This document shows, piece by piece, positions 42,049 through 51,236 of a DNA stretch of 64,000 nt (within the stretch, counting starts at the first letter, position 1; each line of letters starts with the position of its first letter). Below the pieces are notes generated by a model, which worked only from the letters and a program-made list of their open reading frames with translations, made no database searches and was not told where the DNA came from. Position numbers and translations under genes: made by a program. The stretch is from the NCBI RefSeq assembly GCF_048572895.1, contig NZ_CP183878.1, forward strand, positions 2,852,001 through 2,916,000, given 5' to 3'. The DNA comes from Psychrobacillus sp048572895. GTDB lineage: Bacteria; Bacillota; Bacilli; Bacillales_A; Planococcaceae.

Positions 42049-42999
42049 TTAAACGTTTGTGATTGTTTTGTCTTTTAAATTTTCAATATAGTGTTGCGCA
42101 GCTTGTGCAGCAATACTTCCGTCTCCTGTAGCAGTGACAATCTGACGAAGCATTTTCTCACGAACATCCCCTGCGCCGAATATCCCAGGTACAGTTGTTT
42201 CCATTTTTTCGTTTGTTACAATGTATCCATTACCATTTAAAATGCCTAAATTTCCGAAAGGTTTTGTTAATGGAAGCATTCCAACATATACGAATACGCC
42301 ATCTGTTTCAAATTCTCTTTCAGTACCGTCCACGGTAGACACTAAAGTAACACTTGCTACTTTTCCATCTTTTCCATGAATTTCTTTTAATGTTGTATTC
42401 CAGATAAAATCAATTTTCTCATTTGCAAACGCACGGTCTTGAAGAATTTTTTGTGCACGTAGCTCGTCACGACGATGCACAATCGTTACTTTGTTTGCAA
42501 ATTTAGTTAAGAAGGCACCTTCTTCAACAGCAGAGTCCCCTCCACCAACAACTACAAGGTTTTTCTGTTTAAAGAATGCTCCATCACAGACTGCACAGTA
42601 ACTTACTCCGCGTCCACCTAGTTCTGTTTCTCCCGGAATACCCATTTTTTTATATTCCGCACCAGAAGAAATAATAACAGCTAAAGCTTTATATTCTTTC
42701 CCACTAACTTTAACTGTTTTGTAAGCTTCTCCATTAATAATTTCTGAAACATCACCGTATGCGTATTCAGCACCGAACTTTTTCGCATGTTCAAACATTT
42801 TAGTCGAAAGCTCTGGTCCTAAGATCATTTCAAATCCAGGATAGTTTTCCACTTCCTCCGTGTTCGCCATTTGTCCACCTGGAATACCACGTTCGATCAT
42901 TAGAGTGGATAGGTTTGCACGAGAGGTATAGACCGCAGCTGTCATTCCTGCAGGTCCGGCACCAATTATAATTACATCATAAATTTTATCTTCAGTCAT
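42049..42999 (-). CDS. trxB: thioredoxin reductase
   Basis: This FAD- and NADPH-dependent enzyme reduces thioredoxin. The 316 residues show the FAD motif IIGAGPAGMTAAVY, the NADPH motif VVGGGDSAVEE, the redox-active CAVC (SYCAVCDGAFF) and the second FAD motif GIFGAGDV. It follows the TPR-protein gene in the same orientation, as in B. subtilis yvcD-trxB. Confidence 0.97.
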   Translation of the reverse strand: MTEDKIYDVIIIGAGPAGMTAAVYTSRANLSTLMIERGIPGGQMANTEEVENYPGFEMILGPELSTKMFEHAKKFGAEYAYGDVSEIINGEAYKTVKVSGKEYKALAVIISSGAEYKKMGIPGETELGGRGVSYCAVCDGAFFKQKNLVVVGGGDSAVEEGAFLTKFANKVTIVHRRDELRAQKILQDRAFANEKIDFIWNTTLKEIHGKDGKVASVTLVSTVDGTEREFETDGVFVYVGMLPLTKPFGNLGILNGNGYIVTNEKMETTVPGIFGAGDVREKMLRQIVTATGDGSIAAQAAQHYIENLKDKTITNV

Positions 43000-43068
43000 T
43001 TTAAATTCCTCCTACGTTGCTACTATCCTCAATCTATAGGATTTTTTAATACGCTTCAACTATTTTGC

Positions 43069-44598
43069 CTAGGAGTCAAAAAGAGGCAAAAATTGCATAA
43101 GTTCGTTAATATACTTAGTCAATGTATTAGTTGTAATGCCATATTGCTCAGCATAATATTTTTTCGTTACATTTTTAGAACGAGATGATTCAAACATATA
43201 CTCCGTTGCAGCTGCTAATGCACGTGGATTTCTGAAGCCATACCCTTTCTCTAGTGCGCGTTCTACTAATACAAACCACATTTGAAATAGAAACATATCT
43301 TCATGCTCTAAAGGCTTATATTTATCATACAACAGGTCTGTCGCTGCAATTGCACGTAAAAAAGCTTTCTCAGCAGGTAATTTTTCGTCAAAATCATGAC
43401 CTAAAGAATTGGCTAAGAATAGCTTCTCCATCGTTGTTAAATCGTCCACTACAATCCATTTGGGATGTGAGATTATTTCTTGACGATGTTTAGATTTACC
43501 TAACAAATAAAAACCATAAATACGTTCGCTCACATGCTCATGCTCTATCTTTTCTAAAATATATTCCTTTTGAATTTTAGAAGTAGCGTCATTAGAGTCA
43601 CTTTTTAGCGGTAGCCAAGGTTCAAATCCAGCCTTTTCCGGATCTAGTTTCAATAATGCCTTCCAAGCATTTTTTGCAACTTCATCATATCCAGAAAAAT
43701 AAGCCGAATGAGACAGCCAGAAATAAAATCCTGGATCTCCTTCAAAACCTTTTCGTTGTAAGCTTCTTAGCCACTTAAATGCTTGTTCATATTTGCCTAT
43801 TAACGCAAATGTTGCACCTAACTTATAGCGATGTTCAACAAAATAAGGGTTTATCTTGGTTAGTAATTCTACGATTTCTTCCAGTTCTTCTTCATTTTTT
43901 TCATAATAATAAATCACAGCTAAATTACATAGTGCATGGATATTGCCTCTATTTTCATGGAGTACATCATGTAGTAATGCCTTAGCCTGTTCTTCTTCTC
44001 CAATATAAAAATAAGCAAGGGCCAAATTATTAAATGCTGCCCAAAAATCTGGATGATCCACCACGATGGATTCTAATAATTCTACTGCCTCGGCAAATTT
44101 ACCTTGCTCCATTAAACGTCTCGACTTTTCTTGTAAAAATAATGCTTCACCAGACGGCGTATCTACCTGAAGTGATACTATATCTTCCTGTTCTGTGAAG
44201 TCTACAATCTCCATTGCCTCTTCCGTGTATTCCCCTTGAATATCCATTTCCAAATACATTGCAGCGAATTTATTGGCCTCTACAAAGTTCCCAAGATGAG
44301 CATTTACCTCTGCCAAAAAGAATACAATTTCTGACTCGTTTTGGTCGATTGCATGGGCACTTCTCAAAAGTTCATGGGCTAGTTCAAAGTTATCTATCTC
44401 CATTTGTAATATCGCATATTGTAGCAATATCATTGGATCATTGGGACTTAGTTCAGCTGCTCGTTTTAAGTATTTATGTGCTTTTTCATATTGATCTTTT
44501 TGTAGTTCATCTAATGCTTTTTTATAGTAGTATTCACCCGTAGGTAAAAACGAAATGATATTTTCTCTAAGAACCTTTTTACTTTTTTTATTCAACAT
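43069..44598 (-). CDS. TPR-repeat protein (YvcD-like)
   Basis: The 509-residue protein has several tetratricopeptide repeats in its first 300 residues (for example YEKAHKYLKRAAELSPNDPM, FAEAVELLESIVVDHPDFWA, AFNNLALAYFYIGEEEQAKA). The C-terminal region of about 150 residues ends in a DNA-binding-like helical segment (YYAEQYGITTNTLTKYINEL). It should be a cytosolic scaffold or regulator; the partner is unknown. Position before trxB matches yvcD of B. subtilis. Confidence 0.9.
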   Translation of the reverse strand: MLNKKSKKVLRENIISFLPTGEYYYKKALDELQKDQYEKAHKYLKRAAELSPNDPMILLQYAILQMEIDNFELAHELLRSAHAIDQNESEIVFFLAEVNAHLGNFVEANKFAAMYLEMDIQGEYTEEAMEIVDFTEQEDIVSLQVDTPSGEALFLQEKSRRLMEQGKFAEAVELLESIVVDHPDFWAAFNNLALAYFYIGEEEQAKALLHDVLHENRGNIHALCNLAVIYYYEKNEEELEEIVELLTKINPYFVEHRYKLGATFALIGKYEQAFKWLRSLQRKGFEGDPGFYFWLSHSAYFSGYDEVAKNAWKALLKLDPEKAGFEPWLPLKSDSNDATSKIQKEYILEKIEHEHVSERIYGFYLLGKSKHRQEIISHPKWIVVDDLTTMEKLFLANSLGHDFDEKLPAEKAFLRAIAATDLLYDKYKPLEHEDMFLFQMWFVLVERALEKGYGFRNPRALAAATEYMFESSRSKNVTKKYYAEQYGITTNTLTKYINELMQFLPLFDS

Positions 44599-44615
44599 AA
44601 TCCTCCGAAAAATAA

Positions 44616-44648
44616 TAAGGAACGTTTTTTATAAACGTCCCTTAATAG
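44616..44648 (-). terminator. terminator after the histidine operon
   Basis: TAAGGAACGTTT (44616-44627) pairs with AAACGTCCCTTA (44633-44644) with one mismatch. Minus-strand reading continues ATTATTTTT. It separates hisIE from yvcD. Confidence 0.7.
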
Positions 44649-44674
44649 TATATCCTTCAGTATATCACATATAT

Positions 44675-45301
44675 TTAATTTTTATCTGCTTTGGCTTCAT
44701 GTCTTTTTTGCAACACTTGTAACAGATCATAAAAGCTAACTTGTTGGTTTTGTAGAAGGACTAATAGATGATATAGAAGATCTGCAGCTTCCCATTTCAA
44801 CTCTTCCCCATCATTATTTTTGGAGGCGATAATAACTTCGGATGCTTCTTCTCCAATTTTTTTGCAAATTTTATCTACACCTTTTTCAAATAAATACGTC
44901 GTATATGCACCTTCAGGCATAGATTGCTGTCTCTCTTCAATAACGTTGATGAGAGATGTAATTACATCATAACCTACCGTATTATCCATTTTTTCTAATG
45001 AATTATGAAAGCATGTATCTTCACCTGTATGGCATGCAGGTCCAGCTGGTAGTACTTCTACTACTAATGCATCTGAATCGCAATCTGTCTTAATAGAAAC
45101 TACCTTTTGAGTATTCCCTGAAGTTTCCCCTTTGTGCCAAAGTTCCTGTCTGCTACGGCTAAAAAACCAAGTTTCTCCTGTTTCAACTGTCTTGGCATAG
45201 GCTTCTTCGTTCATATAAGCAAGTGTTAACACTTCTCTTGTAATTGCATGTTGTACGATTACAGGTATTAGGCCTTTTTCATCATATGTTAAATTAGTCA
45301 T
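44675..45301 (-). CDS. hisI: bifunctional phosphoribosyl-AMP cyclohydrolase / phosphoribosyl-ATP pyrophosphatase
   Basis: This bifunctional enzyme catalyses steps 2 and 3 of histidine synthesis. The N-terminal cyclohydrolase has the ligand motifs SRSRQELWHKGETSG, KTDCDSDALVV and the CHTGEDTCF cysteines. The C-terminal pyrophosphatase (from about residue 115) has EGAYTTYLFEKG, KKIGEEASEVIIA and EAADLLYHLLVLL. 208 residues. It is the last gene of the his operon, 47 bases after hisA; hisF, expected in between, is absent. Confidence 0.97.
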   Translation of the reverse strand: MTNLTYDEKGLIPVIVQHAITREVLTLAYMNEEAYAKTVETGETWFFSRSRQELWHKGETSGNTQKVVSIKTDCDSDALVVEVLPAGPACHTGEDTCFHNSLEKMDNTVGYDVITSLINVIEERQQSMPEGAYTTYLFEKGVDKICKKIGEEASEVIIASKNNDGEELKWEAADLLYHLLVLLQNQQVSFYDLLQVLQKRHEAKADKN

Positions 45302-45348
45302 GATAGTTCTACTCCTTTTTCATTCGATGGACATGAATGCTTGTTTAC

Positions 45349-46092
45349 TTATTTGGCCGCTTCTTGTAAAGCTTCAGTTAGTGAGAACCGTTCTTTGTAT
45401 AATGCTTTACCTGTAATAACTCCAGCTACTGTCGTCGTTTGCGCTAATTTTGCTACAGCTGCAATATCTTCTAAGGAACTAATTCCACCTGATACAATAA
45501 TCGATAGTCCGGTTTTTTCTGCCAGTTCTTTATTTGCCACTAAGTTTGGACCTTGAAGCGTTCCATCTGTTGCAATGTCTGTAAAGATAACGTGTTTAGC
45601 ACCTTTAGAAGCAAAAAATTGTCCTACTTCAACAGCAGATTGGGTGGAGGTTTCTAGCCACCCATGTGTAGCCACCATTCCATCCTTTGCATCTAGACCG
45701 ATGACAATTCTTTCACCGCCGAATTCTTCTATTAACTCCACTACTAAGTCGGGTTGGGAAATAGCTAGACTTCCTATAATTACACGATTTACGCCGTTAT
45801 TCAAATAAAATTGAACGTCATCCTTTGTACGAATTCCCCCACCAATTTGCACACTTACCGGAAGCTCTTTAGCAATACGAATTACTTCGTCTGCATGGGT
45901 TTTATTTCCAACTTTTGCTCCATCTAAATCTACTAGATGAATCCACGCTGCCCCTTCACCTACAAACTTTTTAGCCATATCGAATGGAGAATCTCCATAA
46001 ACGGTTTCTTGCTCATAATCCCCTTGATACAGGCGCACACATTTTCCGCCTTTCATATCAATCGCAGGGTAAACTTGAATCGTCGTCATCAT
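45349..46092 (-). CDS. hisA: ProFAR isomerase HisA
   Basis: This TIM-barrel isomerase catalyses step 4 of histidine synthesis. The catalytic Asp lies in VYPAIDMKGGKCVRLYQGDY, followed by HLVDLDGA, QIGGGIRT and FTDIATDGTLQGPN with the second catalytic Asp. It is clearly HisA and not HisF. The start is taken as ATG 46092 (MMTTIQVYP) with AGGAG six bases upstream; 247 residues. It follows hisB by 13 bases. HisH, normally between hisB and hisA, is missing. Confidence 0.96.
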   Translation of the reverse strand: MMTTIQVYPAIDMKGGKCVRLYQGDYEQETVYGDSPFDMAKKFVGEGAAWIHLVDLDGAKVGNKTHADEVIRIAKELPVSVQIGGGIRTKDDVQFYLNNGVNRVIIGSLAISQPDLVVELIEEFGGERIVIGLDAKDGMVATHGWLETSTQSAVEVGQFFASKGAKHVIFTDIATDGTLQGPNLVANKELAEKTGLSIIVSGGISSLEDIAAVAKLAQTTTVAGVITGKALYKERFSLTEALQEAAK

Positions 46093-46105
46093 TACTCTCT
46101 CCTTC

Positions 46106-46702
46106 TTATGTGAGTAGACCTTTTGTAGAAGGAACACCCTTCACTCGATCGTCTTTTGTAATAGCATCATCAATTGCACGAGCTAATGCTTTAAAAATTG
46201 CTTCGATCATATGATGCGTATTTGCACCATAATGAACGATAACATGGACATTCATTCGTGCCTCCAATGCGAATTTCCATAGGAACTCATGAACAAGCTC
46301 TGTATCAAAATTCCCCACTTTTTGAGTTGGAAACTGCGCACGAAACTCTAAATGCGGACGATTCGAAATATCAATTACTACTTGAGCTAATGCATCATCC
46401 ATTGGAACAAAGGCATTTCCGTAACGCTTAATACCTTTTTTGTCTCCTAATGCTTCTTTTACTGCTTGTCCTAACACAATACCGATATCCTCTGTCGTAT
46501 GATGATCATCGATATATGTATCTCCTTTAGCTTTTATAGAAGCATTAAATAAACCATGCTTTGTAAATAGATCCAGCATATGATCCATAAAAGGGACGCC
46601 TGTATCTATTTCCGCTTTTCCTTCACCATCTAGATCAATTTCAACCCATACCTTTGTTTCGTTCGTCATTCTTTCTATTTTCGCCGCTCTTTTAATAGTC
46701 AT
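46106..46702 (-). CDS. hisB: imidazoleglycerol-phosphate dehydratase
   Basis: The enzyme (step 6) has the metal-binding repeats HHTTEDIGI and HMIEAIFKALARA, plus GVPFMDHMLDLFTKHG at the N-terminus. 198 residues, the monofunctional form. The start overlaps the hisD stop (ATGA), so the two are coupled. It needs the product of HisF/HisH, whose genes are not in this operon. Confidence 0.97.
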   Translation of the reverse strand: MTIKRAAKIERMTNETKVWVEIDLDGEGKAEIDTGVPFMDHMLDLFTKHGLFNASIKAKGDTYIDDHHTTEDIGIVLGQAVKEALGDKKGIKRYGNAFVPMDDALAQVVIDISNRPHLEFRAQFPTQKVGNFDTELVHEFLWKFALEARMNVHVIVHYGANTHHMIEAIFKALARAIDDAITKDDRVKGVPSTKGLLT

Positions 46703-47982
46703 TTTAAATCCCCCTTCTTCCAGCTTCTTGACTCTACAGATCTTGCATGTCCTTCTAATTGCTCAAGTCTAGCTAAGCGGGCAATTTTAGGATATTGCTC
46801 CTGCCACATTTCTTCGGAATAGTAAACAACGCTTGTTTTCTTAACAAAATCGTCCACACATAGCCCACTTGAAAATCTCGCTGTGCTATTCGTCGGCAGT
46901 ACATGATTCGTACCAGCAAAATAATCGCCCACCGGTTCACTACTGAATCTCCCGATGAAAATGGCTCCTGCATGCTTTATCTTTTTACTTAGCTCTTCAG
47001 GCTGCTCCGTAATAATTTCCAAATGTTCCGGTGCTAGCTCATTCACTGCAGAAATCGTTTGTTCCATTGATTCAGCGATATAAATACAACCGAAGTTTTC
47101 GATAGAGGAGCGAGCAATTTCTTCTCTAGGAAGAAGCTTTAATTGTTTTTCTACTTCTATTGATACTAGTTCAGCAAGTGATGGGCTTGTTGTGATTAAA
47201 ACAGAACTTGCAAATCGATCATGCTCTGCTTGAGCAAGAAGATCTGCCGCTACTTCATCAGCATAGGCAGTTTCATCTGCTATAATCGCTATTTCACTAG
47301 GACCTGCTATCATATCGATGGCAACCCTACCAAACACCTCTCTTTTAGCAAGTGCTACAAAACTATTACCCGGTCCTGTAATCTTATCTACTGCTTTGAT
47401 CGTTTCGGTACCGTATGCAAGGGCCGCTATTGCTTGGGCTCCACCAACTTTATATATTTCTGTAATGCCAGCTATACGTGCTGCTACTAATACTGAATCA
47501 GGTAGTTTTCCATCCTTAGATGGCGGTGATACGATGACCACTCTTTCTACTCCCGCTACTAGTGCAGGTATTGCGTTCATTAATACGGAAGAAGGATAGG
47601 CTGCAGTCCCACCTGGAACGTATAAACCTACAGCATCAAGTGGTGAAATTTTATATTGAATATAAGAATTTTTAGCCAATGGAAAGTCAATTTGTCTGCG
47701 AACCTGCTCCGTATGAAATGCCCGAATATTAGCAGCAGCTTCTTCCAAGTCACCTATCAACTGTCTATCAAAATTAGCGTATGCTTCATCCATTTCTTCT
47801 TTGGATACTTTGAGTGTTAAAAGTTTTGCACCATCCCATTTTTCTGTATAACGAAAAAGCGCTTGATCCCCGTTCTGTCGCACATCTGCTATTACCTCAC
47901 GTACTGTCGTTAAATGATCTGCATTTGCTTGTTCAACCGAACGTTGTAATGAAATTGTTTCTGTAAGCTTTTCTATTCTCAT
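46699..47982 (-). CDS. hisD: histidinol dehydrogenase
   Basis: This zinc enzyme makes histidine from histidinol in two NAD-dependent steps (last reactions). The 427 residues contain VGLYVPGGTAAYPSSVLMNA, the KVGGAQAIAALAYGTE block, DMIAGPSE, AQAEHD and the C-terminal ligand region GTNHVLPT. It is 8 bases after hisG and overlaps hisB. Confidence 0.97.
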   Translation of the reverse strand: MRIEKLTETISLQRSVEQANADHLTTVREVIADVRQNGDQALFRYTEKWDGAKLLTLKVSKEEMDEAYANFDRQLIGDLEEAAANIRAFHTEQVRRQIDFPLAKNSYIQYKISPLDAVGLYVPGGTAAYPSSVLMNAIPALVAGVERVVIVSPPSKDGKLPDSVLVAARIAGITEIYKVGGAQAIAALAYGTETIKAVDKITGPGNSFVALAKREVFGRVAIDMIAGPSEIAIIADETAYADEVAADLLAQAEHDRFASSVLITTSPSLAELVSIEVEKQLKLLPREEIARSSIENFGCIYIAESMEQTISAVNELAPEHLEIITEQPEELSKKIKHAGAIFIGRFSSEPVGDYFAGTNHVLPTNSTARFSSGLCVDDFVKKTSVVYYSEEMWQEQYPKIARLARLEQLEGHARSVESRSWKKGDLK

Positions 47983-47990
47983 AGGATTCC

Positions 47991-48620
47991 CTACCTTTTA
48001 TGCAATTCGTTTTTTAATTGGGCAACAAATGCATTGATTCGTTCACTTTTCACTCGATAGCTTACAGGATTAACGATCAATCGAGAGGAGATAGATACAA
48101 TTTTTTCAAATTCCACTAAGCCATTCTCCTTCAGCGTCTGTCCAGTAGAAACAATGTCGACAATACGATCTGCAAGACCAATCATTGGTGCGAGCTCAAT
48201 CGAACCATTCAACTCAATGATTTCCACTTGCTCCCCTTTTTCCTTGTAGAAGTTTGTTGCAATTCTTGGATACTTTGTTGCAACACGTGGAGCAATTTCA
48301 TTCATCGTAGTGTTTGGAATACCGGCAGTTGCTATATAACAATTACTAATATGTAAATCCAATAGCTCATGGACATCGCGGTGCTGTTCCAATAAAACAT
48401 CCTTGCCCGCAATCCCGATATCCGCTACACCATGTTCCACGTATACCGGTACATCCATCGGTTTTGCCAATATGAATTGAATGCGTTCATCCGGAGCCTC
48501 AACGATTAACTTTCTGGAATCACTAATCTCTTTAGGCAAGTTAAATCCTGCTTCAACAAATAGTTTATATGCTTCTTCAAAAATACGCCCTTTTGGCATT
48601 GCAATTGTTAATTCATTCAC
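47991..48620 (-). CDS. hisG: ATP phosphoribosyltransferase catalytic subunit (short form)
   Basis: This is step 1 of histidine synthesis. The short form of 209 residues needs HisZ, encoded directly upstream. Conserved parts are ELTIAMPKGRIFEEA, DIGIAGKDVL and the C-terminal DIVSTGQTLKENGLVE. The start is taken as GTG 48620, with GAAGGTGG eight bases upstream and an 8-base overlap with hisZ; a start 12 bases earlier is possible. Confidence 0.95.
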   Translation of the reverse strand: MNELTIAMPKGRIFEEAYKLFVEAGFNLPKEISDSRKLIVEAPDERIQFILAKPMDVPVYVEHGVADIGIAGKDVLLEQHRDVHELLDLHISNCYIATAGIPNTTMNEIAPRVATKYPRIATNFYKEKGEQVEIIELNGSIELAPMIGLADRIVDIVSTGQTLKENGLVEFEKIVSISSRLIVNPVSYRVKSERINAFVAQLKNELHKR

Positions 48621-49791
48621 GGAAAGAACCACCTTCGGACACGATAATTACTTCATCGAATATTTCTTTAAATGCTTCTAAATCATTTACACTCTCTGCG
48701 TATTGCAGTGTCACATATTCGGATGTATTTCTTCTAGCTTCTGCTAATACATTTGCTTTAGAAAAAGACCATTTATCAAATAAAAGAAGGGTATTCTTCT
48801 CCTTTATTACTTGTTTCGGTAAAACTTCTAATAGCCGGTCTACACGAATACCAAATCCTGTAGCCCCTACTGTTTCATCGAATTGTTTGAACAACTCATC
48901 ATAACGTCCACCATTTCCAATGGAGAAACCACTTCCTGCTGCGTGAATTTCAAATAGCATACCTGTGTAATAGCTCATATGACTCGCTAAAGAAAAATCG
49001 AACGATACAATAGAATAGTCATTCAATTGAAATTCCAGTAGTTTTTGAAGCTCCTCCACTTGATCAATCAAATACTGTTGATCGCCGTTTAAGAACTGAC
49101 GGAAATCCGTAAATACATTGGAGTCTAATGTGTAATCTATAATTGTTATAAGTCTTTCTTTTTGTTCTTTCAGTAAGTTCATGCTTTCTAACTTTTGTGA
49201 GAAACCTACTAAATTTTTCTCTACTAATAGTTGTCTTAGTTTTTCAACTTGTTCTATGTTATCTGTGTTGTTTGTTAAGAAAGCAGTTAAAATTTCAGCA
49301 TGTCCAATCGTAATTCGGAAGTTTTCTACACCTAAAGACTTCAATAGTTCTATCGCAGTATAGATTATTTCACTATCTGCGTATGGACTAAAATCACCAA
49401 CAAGTTCAAGTCCTAGCTGCTCAAACTCTGCTGGTCTTCCACCTTCTCGCTGTTGAGCACGAAATACATCTGCATAGTAAGCCAAGCGCAGTGGATTTTT
49501 TTCCTTTAATAACTTGGAAGCTGCTATTCTAGCAATTGGTGTCGTCATATCAGGGCGTAAAACAAGCATTTCACCTTGATTGTCTACTAATTTAAACAAA
49601 GAAGACTCATCAATTGCAGAAGCCTTTCCGATTGTTTCAAAATATTCCACAGAAGGTGTTTTTATAAAGTCGTATCCTTTTCTTCGTATAAAATCTCTTG
49701 CTGTCGATCGTATATATTCTTTTTGTTCGTTTACTTCTGGGAACGAGTCTCTCATTCCAAGAGGCTTTTCGAACATTTGAATTTTGCTCAT
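48613..49791 (-). CDS. hisZ: ATP phosphoribosyltransferase regulatory subunit HisZ
   Basis: HisZ is a histidyl-tRNA synthetase paralogue without the anticodon-binding domain; it forms the active complex with short HisG. The class II motif 1 region (GMRDSFPE), motif 2 (RLAYYADVFRAQQREGGRPAEFEQ) and motif 3 (GNGGRYDELFKQF, ATGFGIRVDRL) are visible. 392 residues. It is the first gene of the his operon. No T-box leader was found upstream; a 21-bp phased repeat cluster is there instead. Confidence 0.95.
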   Translation of the reverse strand: MSKIQMFEKPLGMRDSFPEVNEQKEYIRSTARDFIRRKGYDFIKTPSVEYFETIGKASAIDESSLFKLVDNQGEMLVLRPDMTTPIARIAASKLLKEKNPLRLAYYADVFRAQQREGGRPAEFEQLGLELVGDFSPYADSEIIYTAIELLKSLGVENFRITIGHAEILTAFLTNNTDNIEQVEKLRQLLVEKNLVGFSQKLESMNLLKEQKERLITIIDYTLDSNVFTDFRQFLNGDQQYLIDQVEELQKLLEFQLNDYSIVSFDFSLASHMSYYTGMLFEIHAAGSGFSIGNGGRYDELFKQFDETVGATGFGIRVDRLLEVLPKQVIKEKNTLLLFDKWSFSKANVLAEARRNTSEYVTLQYAESVNDLEAFKEIFDEVIIVSEGGSFRE

Positions 49792-49909
49792 TTTACCACT
49801 CCTAAAATATCACTTTAACACACTAGAGAACTAACAAGATGAATTAATTGAATTTTATACTAGTTTATCCATTTCGTCAACTTGTCTTCTAGTTCTTCTA
49901 AGATTTTTG

Positions 49910-49980
49910 TATCACAAGTTAGTCGCCCCAAATCGAAAATTCAACTTTGCGAATCGCAATAGGCATCGGGCTAATCGCAA
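49910..49980 (-). repeat. 21-bp phased repeat cluster, word AATCGCAA (3-4 units)
   Basis: AATCG starts at 49931, 49952 and 49973, exactly 21 bases apart. A degenerate copy, TATCACAA, sits at 49910, again 21 bases away. The word is the reverse complement of TTGCGATT at 31640-31689. It lies upstream of hisZ. Confidence 0.8.
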
Positions 49981-50031
49981 ACAACTATTGAATACTTTTC
50001 TGGTGGACGATTCTTATAATCATTATTCCAT

Positions 50032-50077
50032 CAAAAAAAGCTATTCCCTTAGTTCAACACTAAGTAGAATAGCTTTT
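50032..50077 (-). terminator. terminator after the yvoF-like gene
   Basis: AAAGCTATTC (50038-50047) pairs with GAATAGCTTT (50067-50076), with an inner CTTAG...CTAAG pair. On the minus strand it is followed by TTTTTT. Confidence 0.85.
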
Positions 50078-50079
50078 CA

Positions 50080-50589
50080 TTAGTTATTATTGCGCTCTAG
50101 CATTTGTTTCTTCGTATAAATAATGCGCATTGGGTTTCCGCCAACGAAGCATCCTTCTGGAACGTCTGCATTGACTAGAGTTGCCGCAGAAACAATAGCG
50201 TCATCACCAATCTTAATACCAGGTAAAATTGTTGTATTTGCTCCGATCAATACGCGATTACCAATAATGACATCTCCAATACGATATTCATCGATCAAAT
50301 ATTCATGCGCAAGAATCGTTGTGTTGTAGCCAATAATAGAATTGTCGCCTACTTTAATACGCTCAGGGAACATGACATCAACCATTACCATTAAAGCAAA
50401 AGACGTTTCTTTTCCGACCTCCATTTTCAGAAAGGCACGATAGAAAAAGTTCTTCCAGCTTAAAAACGGAGAATATCTAGCTGCTTGAATGAAGATAAAG
50501 TTTTTCATCACTTTCCAAAACGGAATAGTATCATATACATGCCAAAGTGAGTTTGCCCCCTTTACTGGGTATCGCTCTGTTCTTCTCAT
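50080..50589 (-). CDS. hexapeptide-repeat acetyltransferase (YvoF-like)
   Basis: The 169-residue protein has left-handed beta-helix hexapeptide repeats (IKVGDNSIIGYNTTILAHEY, IGNRVLIGANTTILPGIKIG, DDAIVSAATLVNADVPEGCF) and a His typical of acyltransferases of the maltose/virginiamycin acetyltransferase group. The substrate is unknown. It overlaps ppaX by 4 bases, so the genes are coupled; the order matches yvoF-ppaX-yvoD-lgt-hprK of B. subtilis. Confidence 0.92.
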   Translation of the reverse strand: MRRTERYPVKGANSLWHVYDTIPFWKVMKNFIFIQAARYSPFLSWKNFFYRAFLKMEVGKETSFALMVMVDVMFPERIKVGDNSIIGYNTTILAHEYLIDEYRIGDVIIGNRVLIGANTTILPGIKIGDDAIVSAATLVNADVPEGCFVGGNPMRIIYTKKQMLERNNN

Positions 50590-51236
50590 ACACGCTTCCC
50601 TTTTGCAATATCAAGAAGCTCGCTCATATGATGAAGCATATAAGTAGGATTATATGTAGCTAAGAATTCTTCACCTTTGATGGACCAAGCTACAGCAGCT
50701 GTATCAACTCCAGCTCTTTGTCCACCAACGATATCATGAAAATTATCTCCGATCATAAGTGCATCTTCTTTATTTGTATCAATTCTTTGTAGCGCTATTT
50801 GAATAGGTTCAGGATCAGGCTTCGTATATGTAACGTCATCGAAGCCGACAATCGTATCAAACAACGTTTCACATTCCATTAATTGGAGACCTCTTTCAAT
50901 CATCTCTCGCCTCTTAGTAGAAACGATCGCCAATTTATAGCCCTCGTTCTTTAGTTGCTGTAATGTTTCTACAACACCATCAAACGGTGCTACCATTTGG
51001 TCGTGCTTCTCTAGGTTCCATTTGTGATAGGAAGCGGTTAAAGTCTCCGTTAATGCTGGGTCTATCCCATTGAATGTTTCAAATAGTGGAGGTCCTAAAA
51101 AAGGTATAACTGTCTCCCGACTATATTTCCCAGGAAACTTTTCGCCTAATACATATAAAAAAGATTCGATAATCAATTCATTCGTATTCAATATTGTTCC
51201 ATCTAAATCAAAAAGTAGCGCTTTATAGTTTTTCAT
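50586..51236 (-). CDS. ppaX: pyrophosphatase PpaX (HAD family)
   Basis: PpaX hydrolyses the pyrophosphate formed by the HprK phosphorolysis reaction. HAD motifs seen are ALLFDLDGTILNT with the nucleophile Asp, motif II VSTKRREMI, and motifs III/IV KPDPEPI and MIGDNFHDIVGG. 216 residues. It overlaps both neighbours and lies in the same cluster as hprK, which supports this assignment over other phosphatases. Confidence 0.94.
   Translation of the reverse strand: MKNYKALLFDLDGTILNTNELIIESFLYVLGEKFPGKYSRETVIPFLGPPLFETFNGIDPALTETLTASYHKWNLEKHDQMVAPFDGVVETLQQLKNEGYKLAIVSTKRREMIERGLQLMECETLFDTIVGFDDVTYTKPDPEPIQIALQRIDTNKEDALMIGDNFHDIVGGQRAGVDTAAVAWSIKGEEFLATYNPTYMLHHMSELLDIAKGKRV

Noticed and set aside
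49792..50079. T-box or histidine attenuator upstream of hisZ
   Set aside because: No AGGGUGGNACCGCG-like antiterminator sequence or terminator pair is visible.
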